Of a DNA stretch of 64,000 bases, positions 54,972 to 64,000 are shown in pieces. A model generated the notes under the pieces. The model saw nothing but the letters and a program-made list of their open reading frames with translations, had not been told where the DNA came from and ran no database searches. The first letter of the stretch is position 1. Each line of letters starts with the position of its first letter. A program made the translations under genes and the position numbers. Source of the DNA: Cohnella algarum (GTDB taxonomy: Bacteria > Bacillota > Bacilli > Paenibacillales > Paenibacillaceae); NCBI RefSeq assembly GCF_016937515.1, contig NZ_JAFHKM010000002.1, positions 5,823,001 to 5,887,000 on the forward strand, in the 5' to 3' direction.

Positions 54972-55445
54972 CGAACCGCCTCCCGCTGTTCGGAATGGCA
55001 AACCGTATTTGTGGATCGGAATTTAGAGAGAAGCAGCCTCAAAGAAAGCGGAAGCAGCGGAAAATCGTGCAAGGCGGAGTTGGCCGGAGTCGCGTACTCG
55101 TTTGAGTCTATAGTGGATTATAAGGGAAAGGAACGAATTTTAAAACCTGCCAAAAATATTGCGAATTCAAAGTTTTTGGTGTTTTTTGTCCGGTTCGTGC
55201 GGCGCGGATGGGATGGTTCGCCTGCAAATTAAAAATACAGGGGAATATGCCGACATATAACCTGTATGGAGATGTCATCCATGAATGAAACAAGGCGTTC
55301 TTGGGGGATATGGACCGCAAATTCCAGGATACATCCTTTGAAAACAAGGACTTCTTGACAAGAAATATCGAATATTTCGCGCTCATTCTTGAGAAACGGA
55401 TCTAGCATTCTTTCCTTGAGGAGTTACCCGAATAATGCGGCATTG
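54972..55445. other. Intergenic region between two polysaccharide operons
   Basis: No gene is supported. A minus-strand TATAAT at 55122-55117 is a candidate -10 for the AraC-type regulator gene but lacks a -35. The rest is AT-richer sequence without repeats. Confidence 0.45.
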
Positions 55446-55484
55446 AACAGGCATTGCGAAATCCGCCGTTTCGCAACGCCTGTT
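55446..55484. terminator. Terminator-like hairpin after the DUF5060-type glycosidase gene
   Basis: AACAGGCATTGCGAAA (55446-55461) pairs with TTTCGCAACGCCTGTT (55469-55484). The single mismatch is a G-U wobble in minus-strand RNA, favouring function for the minus operon, but no T-run follows on that side; a short TTTT follows on the plus side. Confidence 0.45.
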
Positions 55485-55530
55485 TTAAAGTCCGCAGTCT
55501 CCCTGAGCCGAAGCGGGGAAGCGGTTGGTC

Positions 55531-57276
55531 TTAAACCCTCGTCATACGTATCGCCATATAGGGTCTTCCTGGCAGCTCAATGCGAAACGTTCCTTCATAC
55601 GGCTCGGGCAGCCGATCGATCGTCATGTTCCACGTATCGATCACCTCCACCTTATAGCGGATGCCGGGTTTCATGCGAAATGACCGGTAGCTCGGCTGGT
55701 TGAACCCGTAGTAAAACAAATAGTGCTCATCCTGCACGCCCGCCGAGGGAGCGTCCCATTCCGACTTCAACGGATCGAGTCCTTGCGCCGGCCCCTCCTC
55801 CATGATTTTGCGCAAGAAGGCGATTCTGGCCGGGCTCGTCCCATGCAGCCTTCCGCCTTTGGACCACCACAGAATGTCGTCGGGATGGAGGTACGTCTCC
55901 CCGTGCCCGACATAGCCGCCTCGCACCGCCCCTTCCCAGAAGCGGCGAACCATCTCTTGCCCGGTGATGTTTCCCCAGCCGAGATCGATATTTCCTTCGT
56001 AGGCGCATTCGTCGACGACCACCGGCTTTCGCCACTGCTCCCGCCAGTCGTTCGCGTTCTCCGCCGTTCGGTAAACGTCGATCCGCTGCACGCTGCAGTG
56101 CGTGATCCATGGCCGGCTGTAATCGTAGAACTTGAAGCAGTTATGGATCGAGATCAGATGTCCGTACGGATCGTTCTCCGTTACGATCCGGGCGAACCGC
56201 TCCCAGTCCGCTTCTTCCTTCGACCACATCAAGTCGTATTCGTTCGCGAGCGACCACCATATGTTGCGGAATGCCGCCAACCGGGCGGTCGCATATCGCA
56301 GGTATAGATCGTCGGCCCAAGGCTTCATTTCCGAGAACCCCCACCGATCGTACGGGTGGAACAAGATCAGGTCCGCTTCGATGCCCAGCCTGCCCAAATC
56401 GGCAATCCGGTTCTCCAAATGCCGGAAAAACTCCGGCCGGAAGCGGGCGAAGTCCCAGCCTTCTTCCGGGGATCCTTCGAAGGGATAAAGCTCGGGCTCA
56501 TCCTCGTTGTATTGGTAGAACTTCGGGAACGCGCACATGCGCAATTTATTGAAGGGAGAATCGGCCAGCGTCCGCAGCGTCTGCTCTTCCAGCTCTCTTC
56601 CCTGATGGGTCCAGGCATAACAGGTCGTGCCTACCGGGATGTAAGAATCGCCGTTCGCGTACGCAAAATGAAACGTATTCCGCACCCGCACCGGCCCGCG
56701 GTTGCCCGCGGCTGCCGGAACGCACGTCCACTGTCCGCCGATCCGGTCCAGCGACCGCGCATTGCTCCGCGTCACGAAGCTCCATTTCCCTTCGGCGTCC
56801 GGCATGAAGCGAAGGCGGTACACCCCGTCCCCGTCGTAAAAACCGGGAACCCGCACGACCCGGCCGTCCTCGCCGCAAGCAAACTCGGCGCTCAGCTCGA
56901 CATCGACGAACGGGTTGCCGTGCCTTGGCCCGCGAAGCTCCGCCTCGAAGACGCCCCACTTCTCCGTTTCCTGCGGATAAACGACTTTTGCCGATGCGAT
57001 CGGCGTTGCCGGGCTCTCATAATCCTTCGCCGCGGCGGGAACCGAATCTTCCGTCGGGGCGGGCGCAAGGCTCGCAAGCTCCGCCAGAATGGCTTCCAAC
57101 AGCCCCGGAGGCCACGCAAATGTCTGATCGGATTCCGCGAGCATCGGCAGCGTTCTCATTTTCATAAACGACAAATAGGGATTCCCCTCCAGGTAGGGAA
57201 GGTGCTTCAGCAGCACCTTGCGCCCCGAAGGGTCGGCCCAAATATGGCCGATCTTCGTCTGCTCGTCAAATCTCAT
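55531..57276 (-). CDS. Glycoside hydrolase with DUF5060, DUF4038 and DUF5605 domains
   Basis: 581 residues, no signal peptide. After an N-terminal helical segment comes a DUF5060 beta-sandwich (about 100-190; EKWGVFEAELRG, VYRLRFMPDAEGKWSF), then a DUF4038-type TIM barrel (about 200-480) with putative catalytic glutamates in WWSLANEYD and VVVDECAYEG, and a C-terminal DUF5605 sandwich (about 485-581). Related proteins act on arabinose-, galacturonan- or apiose-containing side chains; the exact bond cannot be stated. Intracellular, acting on the oligosaccharide imported by the operon. Last gene; follows the esterase gene by 16 bases. Confidence 0.82.
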   Translation of the reverse strand: MRFDEQTKIGHIWADPSGRKVLLKHLPYLEGNPYLSFMKMRTLPMLAESDQTFAWPPGLLEAILAELASLAPAPTEDSVPAAAKDYESPATPIASAKVVYPQETEKWGVFEAELRGPRHGNPFVDVELSAEFACGEDGRVVRVPGFYDGDGVYRLRFMPDAEGKWSFVTRSNARSLDRIGGQWTCVPAAAGNRGPVRVRNTFHFAYANGDSYIPVGTTCYAWTHQGRELEEQTLRTLADSPFNKLRMCAFPKFYQYNEDEPELYPFEGSPEEGWDFARFRPEFFRHLENRIADLGRLGIEADLILFHPYDRWGFSEMKPWADDLYLRYATARLAAFRNIWWSLANEYDLMWSKEEADWERFARIVTENDPYGHLISIHNCFKFYDYSRPWITHCSVQRIDVYRTAENANDWREQWRKPVVVDECAYEGNIDLGWGNITGQEMVRRFWEGAVRGGYVGHGETYLHPDDILWWSKGGRLHGTSPARIAFLRKIMEEGPAQGLDPLKSEWDAPSAGVQDEHYLFYYGFNQPSYRSFRMKPGIRYKVEVIDTWNMTIDRLPEPYEGTFRIELPGRPYMAIRMTRV

Positions 57277-57292
57277 GCGGGTTCTCCTCCCT

Positions 57293-58564
57293 CTACCGCT
57301 TCCTCTGCAAAGCGAGCCACGCCATCAGCGTTACTTCCTTGCCGTCCGCCGAGACCGGCTTCCCGTCGTAATCCAGGCGGCAATCGTCGTTCAAGGCGTA
57401 GATCCAGGAAAAATGACCGTTGTAAATATACGGCTTCTTCTTGTCCTCCGTAAACAGGCCATGGAGATCCGCCACTCGATCGAATAAAGAAAAATGCACA
57501 TTTGGGGCTCCGGCCTTTAGCAGGCGCTTATAGGTCGGCACCGCCGTTTCTTCCGGATGGACGACCTCGTCGTCCCTGGAATGGACGAACCAGATCGGCA
57601 CATGCTTGATCGCTTCGATTTCCGCATCGCTGACGGCATCGTCGTACAACGCCTCGCATACCGGATAAGCGGCGGCGAAAAAGTCCGGATAATCCAGCAG
57701 CATCCGCATGGTCATGAATCCGCCGTTGGAGCAGCCGCCGATATAGATCCGGTTCGTATCGATCGCCGCATCGTTGCGGGCGATGAACTCGTCGATCAGC
57801 GCCTTCAATGCCTTTCCGTACTTGGATTTCCCCGACCTGCCGTACTGTCCGCTGCCGTCGTTCATCCAGAAGGTCGCGGTCTGCGGCACCAAGACGAACG
57901 CTCCGCCGAACTTGGCCTGGATTTCGTCGCCGGCCAGGTTCGCCGCCTTGTTGCCCGCATAAGCGACCGTCGGATCCTGTCCGCCCTCTCCGAAGCCGTG
58001 CAGCCAAATGATGAGCGGCCGTCTGCCGCCCCCGGCCTGCGGCACGAAGTAGCCATACTTCAACGGCTCGTCTTCATAAGAGGAAATGCCGTGCAGAAAC
58101 TTTTCCGCTTGCTTCATCGTATCTCCCGCATGCCGGTCGAATATGAGACCGGTCAGCTTCCCTCCTTCAGCCGGAATCTCCGCAATCTGGGTAATCCGGC
58201 AATCGCAAAGGAAGAACTCGTTCTTTCCGTCCGGTGCGGCAAGCGGGGAGTTGATGCCGAACGGTTTATTTTTCAATACGAGCGTAACGAACTCTCCTTC
58301 TTCCCTTCTTTCGCCATCCAGGCAGGAAGGATACGCGTCCTTTATCTCGCAGTACCCCTTGCTCGGCTCCTTCGCCTCCCTCTCCGACCAGCTCTTCGGA
58401 AGCATCAGAAGCTTTCCTTGCTTGTCTTTTCGCTCCACATGGACGTTGAAGCATTCCGGCCTCACCGCTTCCGCCTTCACGCTTGCCGCCATCGGCAGCA
58501 CGATTTTCGTTATATACGGGCCAAGATCCGTAATCTCCGTAATCGTAAAATAGCGATTTCCCAT
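57293..58564 (-). CDS. Alpha/beta-hydrolase esterase with N-terminal Ig-like domain
   Basis: 423 residues. N-terminal Ig-like domain of the prolyl-oligopeptidase-like esterase class (about 1-140), then an alpha/beta-hydrolase with oxyanion segment WLHGFGEGG (187-195), nucleophile S279 in GCSNGG, acid D332 (HSRDDEVVHP) and H384 (NGHFSW). Predicted to remove ester groups (acetyl or feruloyl) from imported or surface oligosaccharides. No signal peptide. Sits between the permease and glycosidase genes, so deacylation probably precedes glycoside cleavage (inference). Confidence 0.82.
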   Translation of the reverse strand: MGNRYFTITEITDLGPYITKIVLPMAASVKAEAVRPECFNVHVERKDKQGKLLMLPKSWSEREAKEPSKGYCEIKDAYPSCLDGERREEGEFVTLVLKNKPFGINSPLAAPDGKNEFFLCDCRITQIAEIPAEGGKLTGLIFDRHAGDTMKQAEKFLHGISSYEDEPLKYGYFVPQAGGGRRPLIIWLHGFGEGGQDPTVAYAGNKAANLAGDEIQAKFGGAFVLVPQTATFWMNDGSGQYGRSGKSKYGKALKALIDEFIARNDAAIDTNRIYIGGCSNGGFMTMRMLLDYPDFFAAAYPVCEALYDDAVSDAEIEAIKHVPIWFVHSRDDEVVHPEETAVPTYKRLLKAGAPNVHFSLFDRVADLHGLFTEDKKKPYIYNGHFSWIYALNDDCRLDYDGKPVSADGKEVTLMAWLALQRKR

Positions 58565-58590
58565 CGGAATCCCCCTCTAAGTTCGACCGA

Positions 58591-59487
58591 TTAACCCTTG
58601 ACGGCCCCGATCGTGATTCCCTTCACGAAATATTTTTGAAAAAACGGATACGCAAGCAAAATCGGAATGACGCCGACCACGACGATCGCCATCCGGAACG
58701 AGGCCGACGGCAGGGTCATCATCGACTCGGAAGCCCGGGCGCTCATGGCCGCATTGGTCGAGAGGAACTGGATGTCCGACATGATCCTATTCAGGATGTT
58801 TTGCAGGCTGAACAGCTTCGGGTCCGTAATGTAAATCAAACCGTTAAACCAGTCGTTCCAGTAGGCGATGGCCTGAAAAAGCCCGATCGTCGCCATGATC
58901 GGCGTCGACAACGGCAGCACGATGCTGTAAAAAATCCGGATTTCTCCCGCTCCGTCCATTTTGGCCGACTCCAGCACGGCCGGCGGAATCGTCGTCATGA
59001 AGAACGTTCGCATCAGCAGCACGTTGAAGCCGTTCATCAGCAAGGCCGGAATCAGCAGCGCTGCCAGCGAATTTTTCATATCGAACACTTGCGTGAAGAC
59101 GAAATAGGTCGGAACAAGCCCCCCGTTGAACAGCATCGTAAAGAACACGTAGAAGGCGAGCGGATTGCGGTAAGGCAGGTCTCGCCTCGAAATGGGGTAA
59201 GCCAGCATGGACGTGATGGCCAGGCTCAGCGTCGTCCCGACGACGGTAACGAAGACCGTGATTCCGTAAGCCCGCAGAATGTCCGTGGACTCGTTCCATA
59301 AATAACGATAGGCTTCCAGACTGAATTTCTCCGGGAAGAACGAATAGCCGTTCTTGATGATCGTGCTCTCGTCCGTAACGGATGAGGTAAGCAGAAGCAG
59401 GAAGGGAAGCACGCACGCCGCCGCATAAACCAGCAAAATCGAATGTCCCGCCCATTGCCATGCCCTGCTCTCGATGTTTCGGTTCAC
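58591..59487 (-). CDS. Sugar ABC permease, LplC/YtcP (MalG-like) type
   Basis: About 298 residues. GTG 59487 is preferred: GGAGGGAG lies just upstream and it begins 13 bases after the upstream permease stop. A longer frame from 59574 would overlap that permease. About six membrane helices; EAA-type loop VLESAKMDGAGEIRIFYSIVLP; C-terminus FVKGITIGAVKG. Paralogue of the 50640-51521 gene. Confidence 0.88.
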   Translation of the reverse strand: MNRNIESRAWQWAGHSILLVYAAACVLPFLLLLTSSVTDESTIIKNGYSFFPEKFSLEAYRYLWNESTDILRAYGITVFVTVVGTTLSLAITSMLAYPISRRDLPYRNPLAFYVFFTMLFNGGLVPTYFVFTQVFDMKNSLAALLIPALLMNGFNVLLMRTFFMTTIPPAVLESAKMDGAGEIRIFYSIVLPLSTPIMATIGLFQAIAYWNDWFNGLIYITDPKLFSLQNILNRIMSDIQFLSTNAAMSARASESMMTLPSASFRMAIVVVGVIPILLAYPFFQKYFVKGITIGAVKG

Positions 59488-59500
59488 CAGATCTCCCTCC

Positions 59501-60433
59501 TCAGAAGAGCGCGTTTTCCCGATTGATTTTGCGTACGACGTAATTGGAGAGCAGAACGAGCACGAACCCCACAAGCGACTGGTACATCCCTGCCGCCGAA
59601 GACATGCCGATATCTCCCAGCTGCATCAATCCGCGGTACACATAGGTATCGATGACGTTCGTCACGTTAAAGAGCGAACCGGAATCCATCGGAACCTGGT
59701 AAAACAAACCGAAGTCCGAATAGAAAATGCGGCCGATCGCCAGCAGCGTCATCATGATGATGACCGGCGTGATCAGCGGCAGCGTGATGGACCGTATTTG
59801 CTGCCATTTGGACGCGCCGTCCAACGTTGCCGCTTCGTAGTACTCCTGATCGATGCCGATGATGGCCGCCAGATAAACGACGCATAGAAAGCCGGCCCCT
59901 TTCCACGTGTGAACGAGGGTCAGAATATTGGGCCAGTACTTGGGCTCGTTATACCAGGCGATTTCCTCCATTCCGAGGGCGGGAAGGATGGTCTTGTTGA
60001 GGAAGCCGGTGTCCATGCTCAGCAGCGCGTAACCCAAATAGCTGACGATGACCATCGAAATCAGATAGGGCAGGAGAACGACGCTTTGATAAAACCGGGC
60101 CAACAGCTTGTTTCGGATCTCGTTAAGAAGAATGGCGACGCCGACGGCAACGATAAGGTTTAAAACGATAAACACGGCGTTATAGAGAAGAGTATTGCGC
60201 GTGATCAGGATGGCGTCGCTTGATTTGAACAAATATTCGAAATTTTTAAACCCGACCCAATCGCTGCCGAGTATCCCCTTGCTGAAATTTACGTCCTTGA
60301 AGGCGATCACCAGACCGAACATGGGCAGGTAATTGTTGATCAACAAGTAAAGCAGCCCCGGCAACGTCAGGAGATACAACGGCGCATAGGTTTTCATCGT
60401 GAGCCAACGCTTCGGCGCTGTCGGTTTTTGCAT
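59501..60433 (-). CDS. Sugar ABC permease, LplB/YteP (MalF-like) type
   Basis: 310 residues from ATG 60433 (MQKPTAPKRW), which has GGAAGGG six bases upstream; an ATG at 60553 would overlap the binding-protein gene. About six helices, EAA-type loop YYEAATLDGASKWQQIRSITLP, C-terminus INRENALF shared with its paralogue at 51550-52527. Confidence 0.9.
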   Translation of the reverse strand: MQKPTAPKRWLTMKTYAPLYLLTLPGLLYLLINNYLPMFGLVIAFKDVNFSKGILGSDWVGFKNFEYLFKSSDAILITRNTLLYNAVFIVLNLIVAVGVAILLNEIRNKLLARFYQSVVLLPYLISMVIVSYLGYALLSMDTGFLNKTILPALGMEEIAWYNEPKYWPNILTLVHTWKGAGFLCVVYLAAIIGIDQEYYEAATLDGASKWQQIRSITLPLITPVIIMMTLLAIGRIFYSDFGLFYQVPMDSGSLFNVTNVIDTYVYRGLMQLGDIGMSSAAGMYQSLVGFVLVLLSNYVVRKINRENALF

Positions 60434-60506
60434 TCGAATCCCTTCCTCGCATCGCTTTGTCGTCACGACCCGATCGGACGAGCCGACCGGGCCGCAGGGA
60501 AGCGCA

Positions 60507-62030
60507 TCAGTTGTTCTTCTTCCATTCGTCCAATTGCTTCTGTTTCTCGGCAATGATCTTGTCGATGCCGGACGATTTGAGCTTGGCGATGAATTCGGGG
60601 AGCATTTTGTCCGGATCCACGCTGCCCGTTTCGATCGGAAGCTTATACTGGTTGATGACGTTCGTCACCGCCGCGTATTCCGTCTTGACGGGAGCGGCGT
60701 CGAAGGAGAAGCCCAGCGCCGGGGATTTGACGGAGTTCGCATTATACTCCTCCATCTTCTGCCAAAGCTCGGGATCCTCGCCTTCCATAATGTAGGAGAG
60801 CATCTGGTTGCCGAACATCCATCCAAGGTTCAGGTTGTACGCGACGTTCGTCGCGTCGACGCCTTCCGGGTAGCCGATGATCGGATCCGATTTTTTCACG
60901 TAGTCTCTCCCTTCGATCCCCCAGTCGAACAGATTGACGATATCCCTGTCGGTATACATGAGATTCAGGAACTGCATCGATTTTTCGGGGTTTTTCGCGT
61001 TATGAGGGATTCCCCAGTTCACCCCGGCAACGGTGGACGTCGTCGCATATGCGGGGGTCAGCGAGATGACGGCCGCCTCTTCCCCGTACTCGATCGAGGC
61101 CTGTCTTTCGTACCCCGGCTTAAGGTTCGACAGCCGGGCTACGCCTTTGCCCGCCTTGATCAGCTCATTGCCGTTATCCTTGTTCGTCGCGGAATCCTTC
61201 ATAACGTATCCGGCTTGATACCATTCGCGTATTTTCTTGACGAACTCCGCATATTCGGGCGTTTCGTACAGGTTGGTTACCGTCAGGCCGCCGTTGAAGT
61301 CGGGCAGAACGCCGATCGAGTCGCCAAGCGGATCGAACCATCGGAAGCTGTCCACGAAGGAGATGCCGGCGGACTGCGGCACCAGCACGGCGGGCAGATT
61401 CGGTTCGCCATCCTTGATCGTTTCGAACAAGCCGTCCAAATCTTCCAACGTTCGGATGGAATTCGGATCGATGCCGTATTTGTCCGTGTACCGTTTCAAA
61501 ATGGACAAGCCGTAGTCGACGGCCATTTCTCTCTTGGAGGGGACGGCATACGTTTTGCCGTCGACCTGAGTCGCTTTCAGAAATTGAGGGTCGAACGCCT
61601 CCCGGATGCCTTGGCCGTGATCGTTCAGCAAGCTGTCCAGTTCAAGCAGCTGTCCTTTGGAAACCAGTCCGGTAAAAGCGGTGCCGCTCACGTACAGGAG
61701 ATCCAGCTTTTCCCCGCTGGTCAGCATCAGGTTGGATTGCTGCGTCCAGGCGCCGATGCTGATCGGGGTCAGCTTGACGGTGACGTTGATTTTTTCCTTG
61801 GCAAGATCGCTGATCGCCTTCTCCACTTCCGAAATACCCGACGGAACGGCTCCGAAGATCGGAAAAGCAACATTCAGCTCGTAAGGCGCTTCCGTTTCCC
61901 CGCTCCCCGTTGCGGCCGCCGACGATTCCCCGCCCGGGGCCGCCGAACCGTTCGAGCCCGATCCGCAAGCGGAAAGCGCTATCAAAACCATGACCAACAG
62001 CAAGCCGAATCCCATTTTTGTCGCCTTCAT
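60507..62030 (-). CDS. LplA-type extracellular sugar-binding lipoprotein
   Basis: About 507 residues from ATG 62030 (MKATKMGFG), preceded by GGGGGAA. Lipobox ALSACGSGS and Ser/Gly/Ala linker. C-terminal NQYKLPIETGSVDPDKMLPEF matches the paralogue at 49062-50588 in layout. First gene after the YesN-type regulator; probable target of that regulator. A short inverted repeat TGTAG/CTACA at 62059-62070 lies in its leader. Confidence 0.88.
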   Translation of the reverse strand: MKATKMGFGLLLVMVLIALSACGSGSNGSAAPGGESSAAATGSGETEAPYELNVAFPIFGAVPSGISEVEKAISDLAKEKINVTVKLTPISIGAWTQQSNLMLTSGEKLDLLYVSGTAFTGLVSKGQLLELDSLLNDHGQGIREAFDPQFLKATQVDGKTYAVPSKREMAVDYGLSILKRYTDKYGIDPNSIRTLEDLDGLFETIKDGEPNLPAVLVPQSAGISFVDSFRWFDPLGDSIGVLPDFNGGLTVTNLYETPEYAEFVKKIREWYQAGYVMKDSATNKDNGNELIKAGKGVARLSNLKPGYERQASIEYGEEAAVISLTPAYATTSTVAGVNWGIPHNAKNPEKSMQFLNLMYTDRDIVNLFDWGIEGRDYVKKSDPIIGYPEGVDATNVAYNLNLGWMFGNQMLSYIMEGEDPELWQKMEEYNANSVKSPALGFSFDAAPVKTEYAAVTNVINQYKLPIETGSVDPDKMLPEFIAKLKSSGIDKIIAEKQKQLDEWKKNN

Positions 62031-62128
62031 CGTATTCCCCCATCGATCAGATTGATTTTGTAGTTCTACATCGATTGTACGATCCGCAGGGAAAGACCCG
62101 CTAACCCGAACTCGACCTTTCGCTTGCC

Positions 62129-63727
62129 TCAATTCGACCTGCAGGTTTTATTCCTGGACCGGTATTCGCTCGGGTTCAGGTCGGTCTTTTTCTTGAATAA
62201 ACGGGTGAAGGCCGACAGACTGGAATATCCGACCTGCATCGCGATTTCCGTTACCGGCAACTCGGTTTTGACCAGCAATTCCTCCGAAACGCGGAGCCGC
62301 TCGTTCCACAAGTATTCCTTCATCGACATCCCCGTTTCTTTTTTGAACAGCCGGTCCATATAATCGGGATTCAGGAAAAATTGCGAGGCCAGCATTTCCC
62401 TGTTCAATTCCCGGTCGAGATGGCTTTCGATATACTTGCGCGCTTTATCCACGACGGAGCCGGACTGTTCCGTCTCTTGCGCCTGATCGAAGGCTTTCCC
62501 CGCGGCATGTCTGACCCACTCGAGCATATCCGGGATGGAACAAACGGCTTGGCGGGACAATTCGGCGGAAGTGCTGTCCTGAAAGAGCTGCCGCGCCTCG
62601 ATATTTTTGTTCTGCAGATAGACATACAGCATTTGCAGAAAATTCTGGTGAAAATGACTGAGCGAGCGCGCATTGAAGCCGGAATGATTGACCAGCGATT
62701 TCAAATAGGTTTCCGCTTCCGCGATCAACTGCCTCTTCGAACCTTTGGTCAGCATGACATACCAGATTTTCATGTCGGGCATCGCGACGCTGTCTTCCTC
62801 CGCCGGTCCGGCATTCTGCAGAAAAACATGATTGCTGCAGGCGACATTGTCGTTTTGCAGTGCGAGAAGCTGCTCCGTCCGCTCGGCGAGCTCGTGAACG
62901 GGCGAGGCATGACCGACATAACACGAGATATCGCAGTAAAAATAAGGACGGCAGGATAGAATATACGATTCGAATAAAGCCCGAAGCCGTTCCGGACGAA
63001 AGTCGGCGTCCGGCGTCGCTTCGACGACGGCCAGCAATTTGCGAGGCTCGAACGCTACCACTTTCACTTTCGCGCCCGACTCCCGAATCGTCTCTTCGGC
63101 TGCGTTTTTTAAGGCGTACTCCAAAATTTTCTCGTCGCGCGGCTGAAGTTTTTTGTACCAGCGTTGAACGTGGATCAGCACCGGCAGAACTTGCGAATCG
63201 GCCTCGACCGGAATCTTTCGTTCCCGTACCGCTTGCCGCACGGCCGCCAGGCTCGGCGGAATGACGAGATGGATCAAATCGAGCCAGAAACGATCGATAA
63301 ACAGCGGATGGTGCTGCACCCAGGATTGACTTTGCTCTGCCAATTCGTTCTGCTTGCGGATTTTTTCGATCAACTTCTGAACGACGGACTCCAATTTCTC
63401 CGGCGGGACGGGTTTCAGAATATAATCCGAACTCCCCAATTCGATGGCTTGTCGCGCGAAGGCGAAATCGGCATGGCAAGTCAGGAACACGGACTCCGTA
63501 TTAGGGGAATGGTCTTTGACCCACGCCAGCAGATCCAATCCGCTTTCCTCCGGCATCTCGATATCGCACAGCATAATGTCCACTTTTCCGTCTTTGAAGA
63601 TCTCCCTGGCCTGTCTTGCGTTATGCGCGGTCAACACGTCGGTCACTCCGATCCGTTCCCAATTCACGGACAGCTTCAGGCCATTCACGATGAACGGTTC
63701 GTCGTCCACGATCAACACTCGGGTCAT
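62129..63727 (-). CDS. YesN-type response regulator with AraC DNA-binding domain
   Basis: 532 residues. Receiver domain with DDE (8-10), phospho-acceptor D55 (MLCDIEMP) and the K of LKPV; long central region; C-terminal AraC double helix-turn-helix (about 430-525; NREMLASQFFLNPDYMDRLFK and VTEIAMQVGYSSLSAFTRLFK). Its ATG overlaps the kinase stop (ATGA), so kinase and regulator are co-translated. Probable activator of the binding-protein, permease, esterase and glycosidase genes that follow. Confidence 0.92.
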   Translation of the reverse strand: MTRVLIVDDEPFIVNGLKLSVNWERIGVTDVLTAHNARQAREIFKDGKVDIMLCDIEMPEESGLDLLAWVKDHSPNTESVFLTCHADFAFARQAIELGSSDYILKPVPPEKLESVVQKLIEKIRKQNELAEQSQSWVQHHPLFIDRFWLDLIHLVIPPSLAAVRQAVRERKIPVEADSQVLPVLIHVQRWYKKLQPRDEKILEYALKNAAEETIRESGAKVKVVAFEPRKLLAVVEATPDADFRPERLRALFESYILSCRPYFYCDISCYVGHASPVHELAERTEQLLALQNDNVACSNHVFLQNAGPAEEDSVAMPDMKIWYVMLTKGSKRQLIAEAETYLKSLVNHSGFNARSLSHFHQNFLQMLYVYLQNKNIEARQLFQDSTSAELSRQAVCSIPDMLEWVRHAAGKAFDQAQETEQSGSVVDKARKYIESHLDRELNREMLASQFFLNPDYMDRLFKKETGMSMKEYLWNERLRVSEELLVKTELPVTEIAMQVGYSSLSAFTRLFKKKTDLNPSEYRSRNKTCRSN

Positions 63728-64000
63728 CGGTCATCCTTCCTTTCGATTTCGGACTCCGGCTGCAGCGGCAGCGATATTCGGACGACGGCCCCTTGGGGGA
63801 CCGCGTTGGAAAATTCAAGCCGGGCTTTGCTGCCATATAACAGGCGCATGCGATGCCAAACGTTCCAGATTCCGATATGCTCGCCCTGCTCGTCGACGAT
63901 TCGGTTGCCCTGCCGAAGTTCGCGAAGAACAGGTTCCTTGAACCCTTTGCCGTTATCCCGAATCAGGACATGAAGATAAGACTCCGGCGCCGCATGTTCC
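63724..64000 (-). CDS. YesM-type sensor histidine kinase, C-terminal end (5' end outside window)
   Basis: About 91 C-terminal residues are visible, in frame to the right edge. They hold the end of the HATPase domain: IRDNGKGFKEPVL, then HIGIWNVWHRMRLLYG and a final VVRISLPL strand, as in YesM-type kinases. The stop TGA overlaps the regulator ATG by four bases. Confidence 0.85.
   Translation of the reverse strand, partial: EHAAPESYLHVLIRDNGKGFKEPVLRELRQGNRIVDEQGEHIGIWNVWHRMRLLYGSKARLEFSNAVPQGAVVRISLPLQPESEIERKDDR

Noticed and set aside
55108..55386. 92-residue minus-strand frame between the two polysaccharide operons
   Set aside because: No ribosome site, no recognisable motif and overlap with the probable promoter of the AraC-type gene.

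Overview
The window looks like a GC-rich chromosome segment from a spore-forming Firmicute of the Paenibacillaceae (Paenibacillus/Cohnella type). This rests on gene content: several sugar ABC importers with Gram-positive lipoprotein binding proteins, YesM/YesN-type two-component systems, large AraC-type membrane regulators, a giant Ig-repeat surface protein and a LanFEG/LanRK module. No rRNA, tRNA, CRISPR array, insertion sequence or replication origin was seen.

Layout. 1-5.4 kb: the 5' part of a giant secreted surface protein (minus strand) with eleven near-identical 89-residue DUF5018-like repeats, overlapping a truncated phage tail-collar gene. 5.6-13.2 kb: a sucrose/oligosaccharide operon (binding protein, two permeases, GH32, GH13) and its divergent LacI repressor, with a readable promoter and cre-like operator between them. 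13.5-19.5 kb: a GntR/LacI hybrid regulator, a PhnP-like phosphodiesterase and a ferric/phosphonate-type ABC importer with a fused double permease. 19.9-22.3 kb: a 793-residue protein carrying two successive class I isoprenoid-synthase-like halves. 22.7-24.8 kb: a siderophore binding lipoprotein, a Fur-like box and an AraC regulator. 25-33.5 kb: a beta-glucuronidase and ABC operon divergent from a YesM/YesN pair. 33.6-38.4 kb: LanG, LanE and LanF ABC genes divergent from a LanR/LanK pair. 38.5-39.9 kb: an MFS multidrug exporter. 39.9-41.2 kb: a gene-free stretch with a 113-bp tandem hairpin repeat. 41.2-55 kb: a polysaccharide operon (AraC membrane regulator, LplABC-type importer, GH141-like beta-helix protein, six-hairpin glycosidase). 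55.5-64 kb: a second such operon (partial YesM kinase, YesN regulator, importer, esterase, DUF5060/DUF4038-type glycosidase).

Working together, the genes describe a plant- or microbial-polysaccharide degrader. Each operon pairs a sensor or regulator with an ATP-dependent oligosaccharide importer and intracellular or secreted hydrolases. No ATPase gene accompanies the four sugar importers, so they presumably share a housekeeping MsmX-type ATPase encoded elsewhere (inference).

Three degradative genes (beta-glucuronidase, six-hairpin glycosidase, beta-helix protein) are broken by five single-base losses, at least three of them at short G or C runs. Adding one base per site makes each gene length a multiple of three and restores family-like sequence. 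These are either recent pseudogenes or assembly errors. The most novel-looking item is the two-domain isoprenoid synthase.
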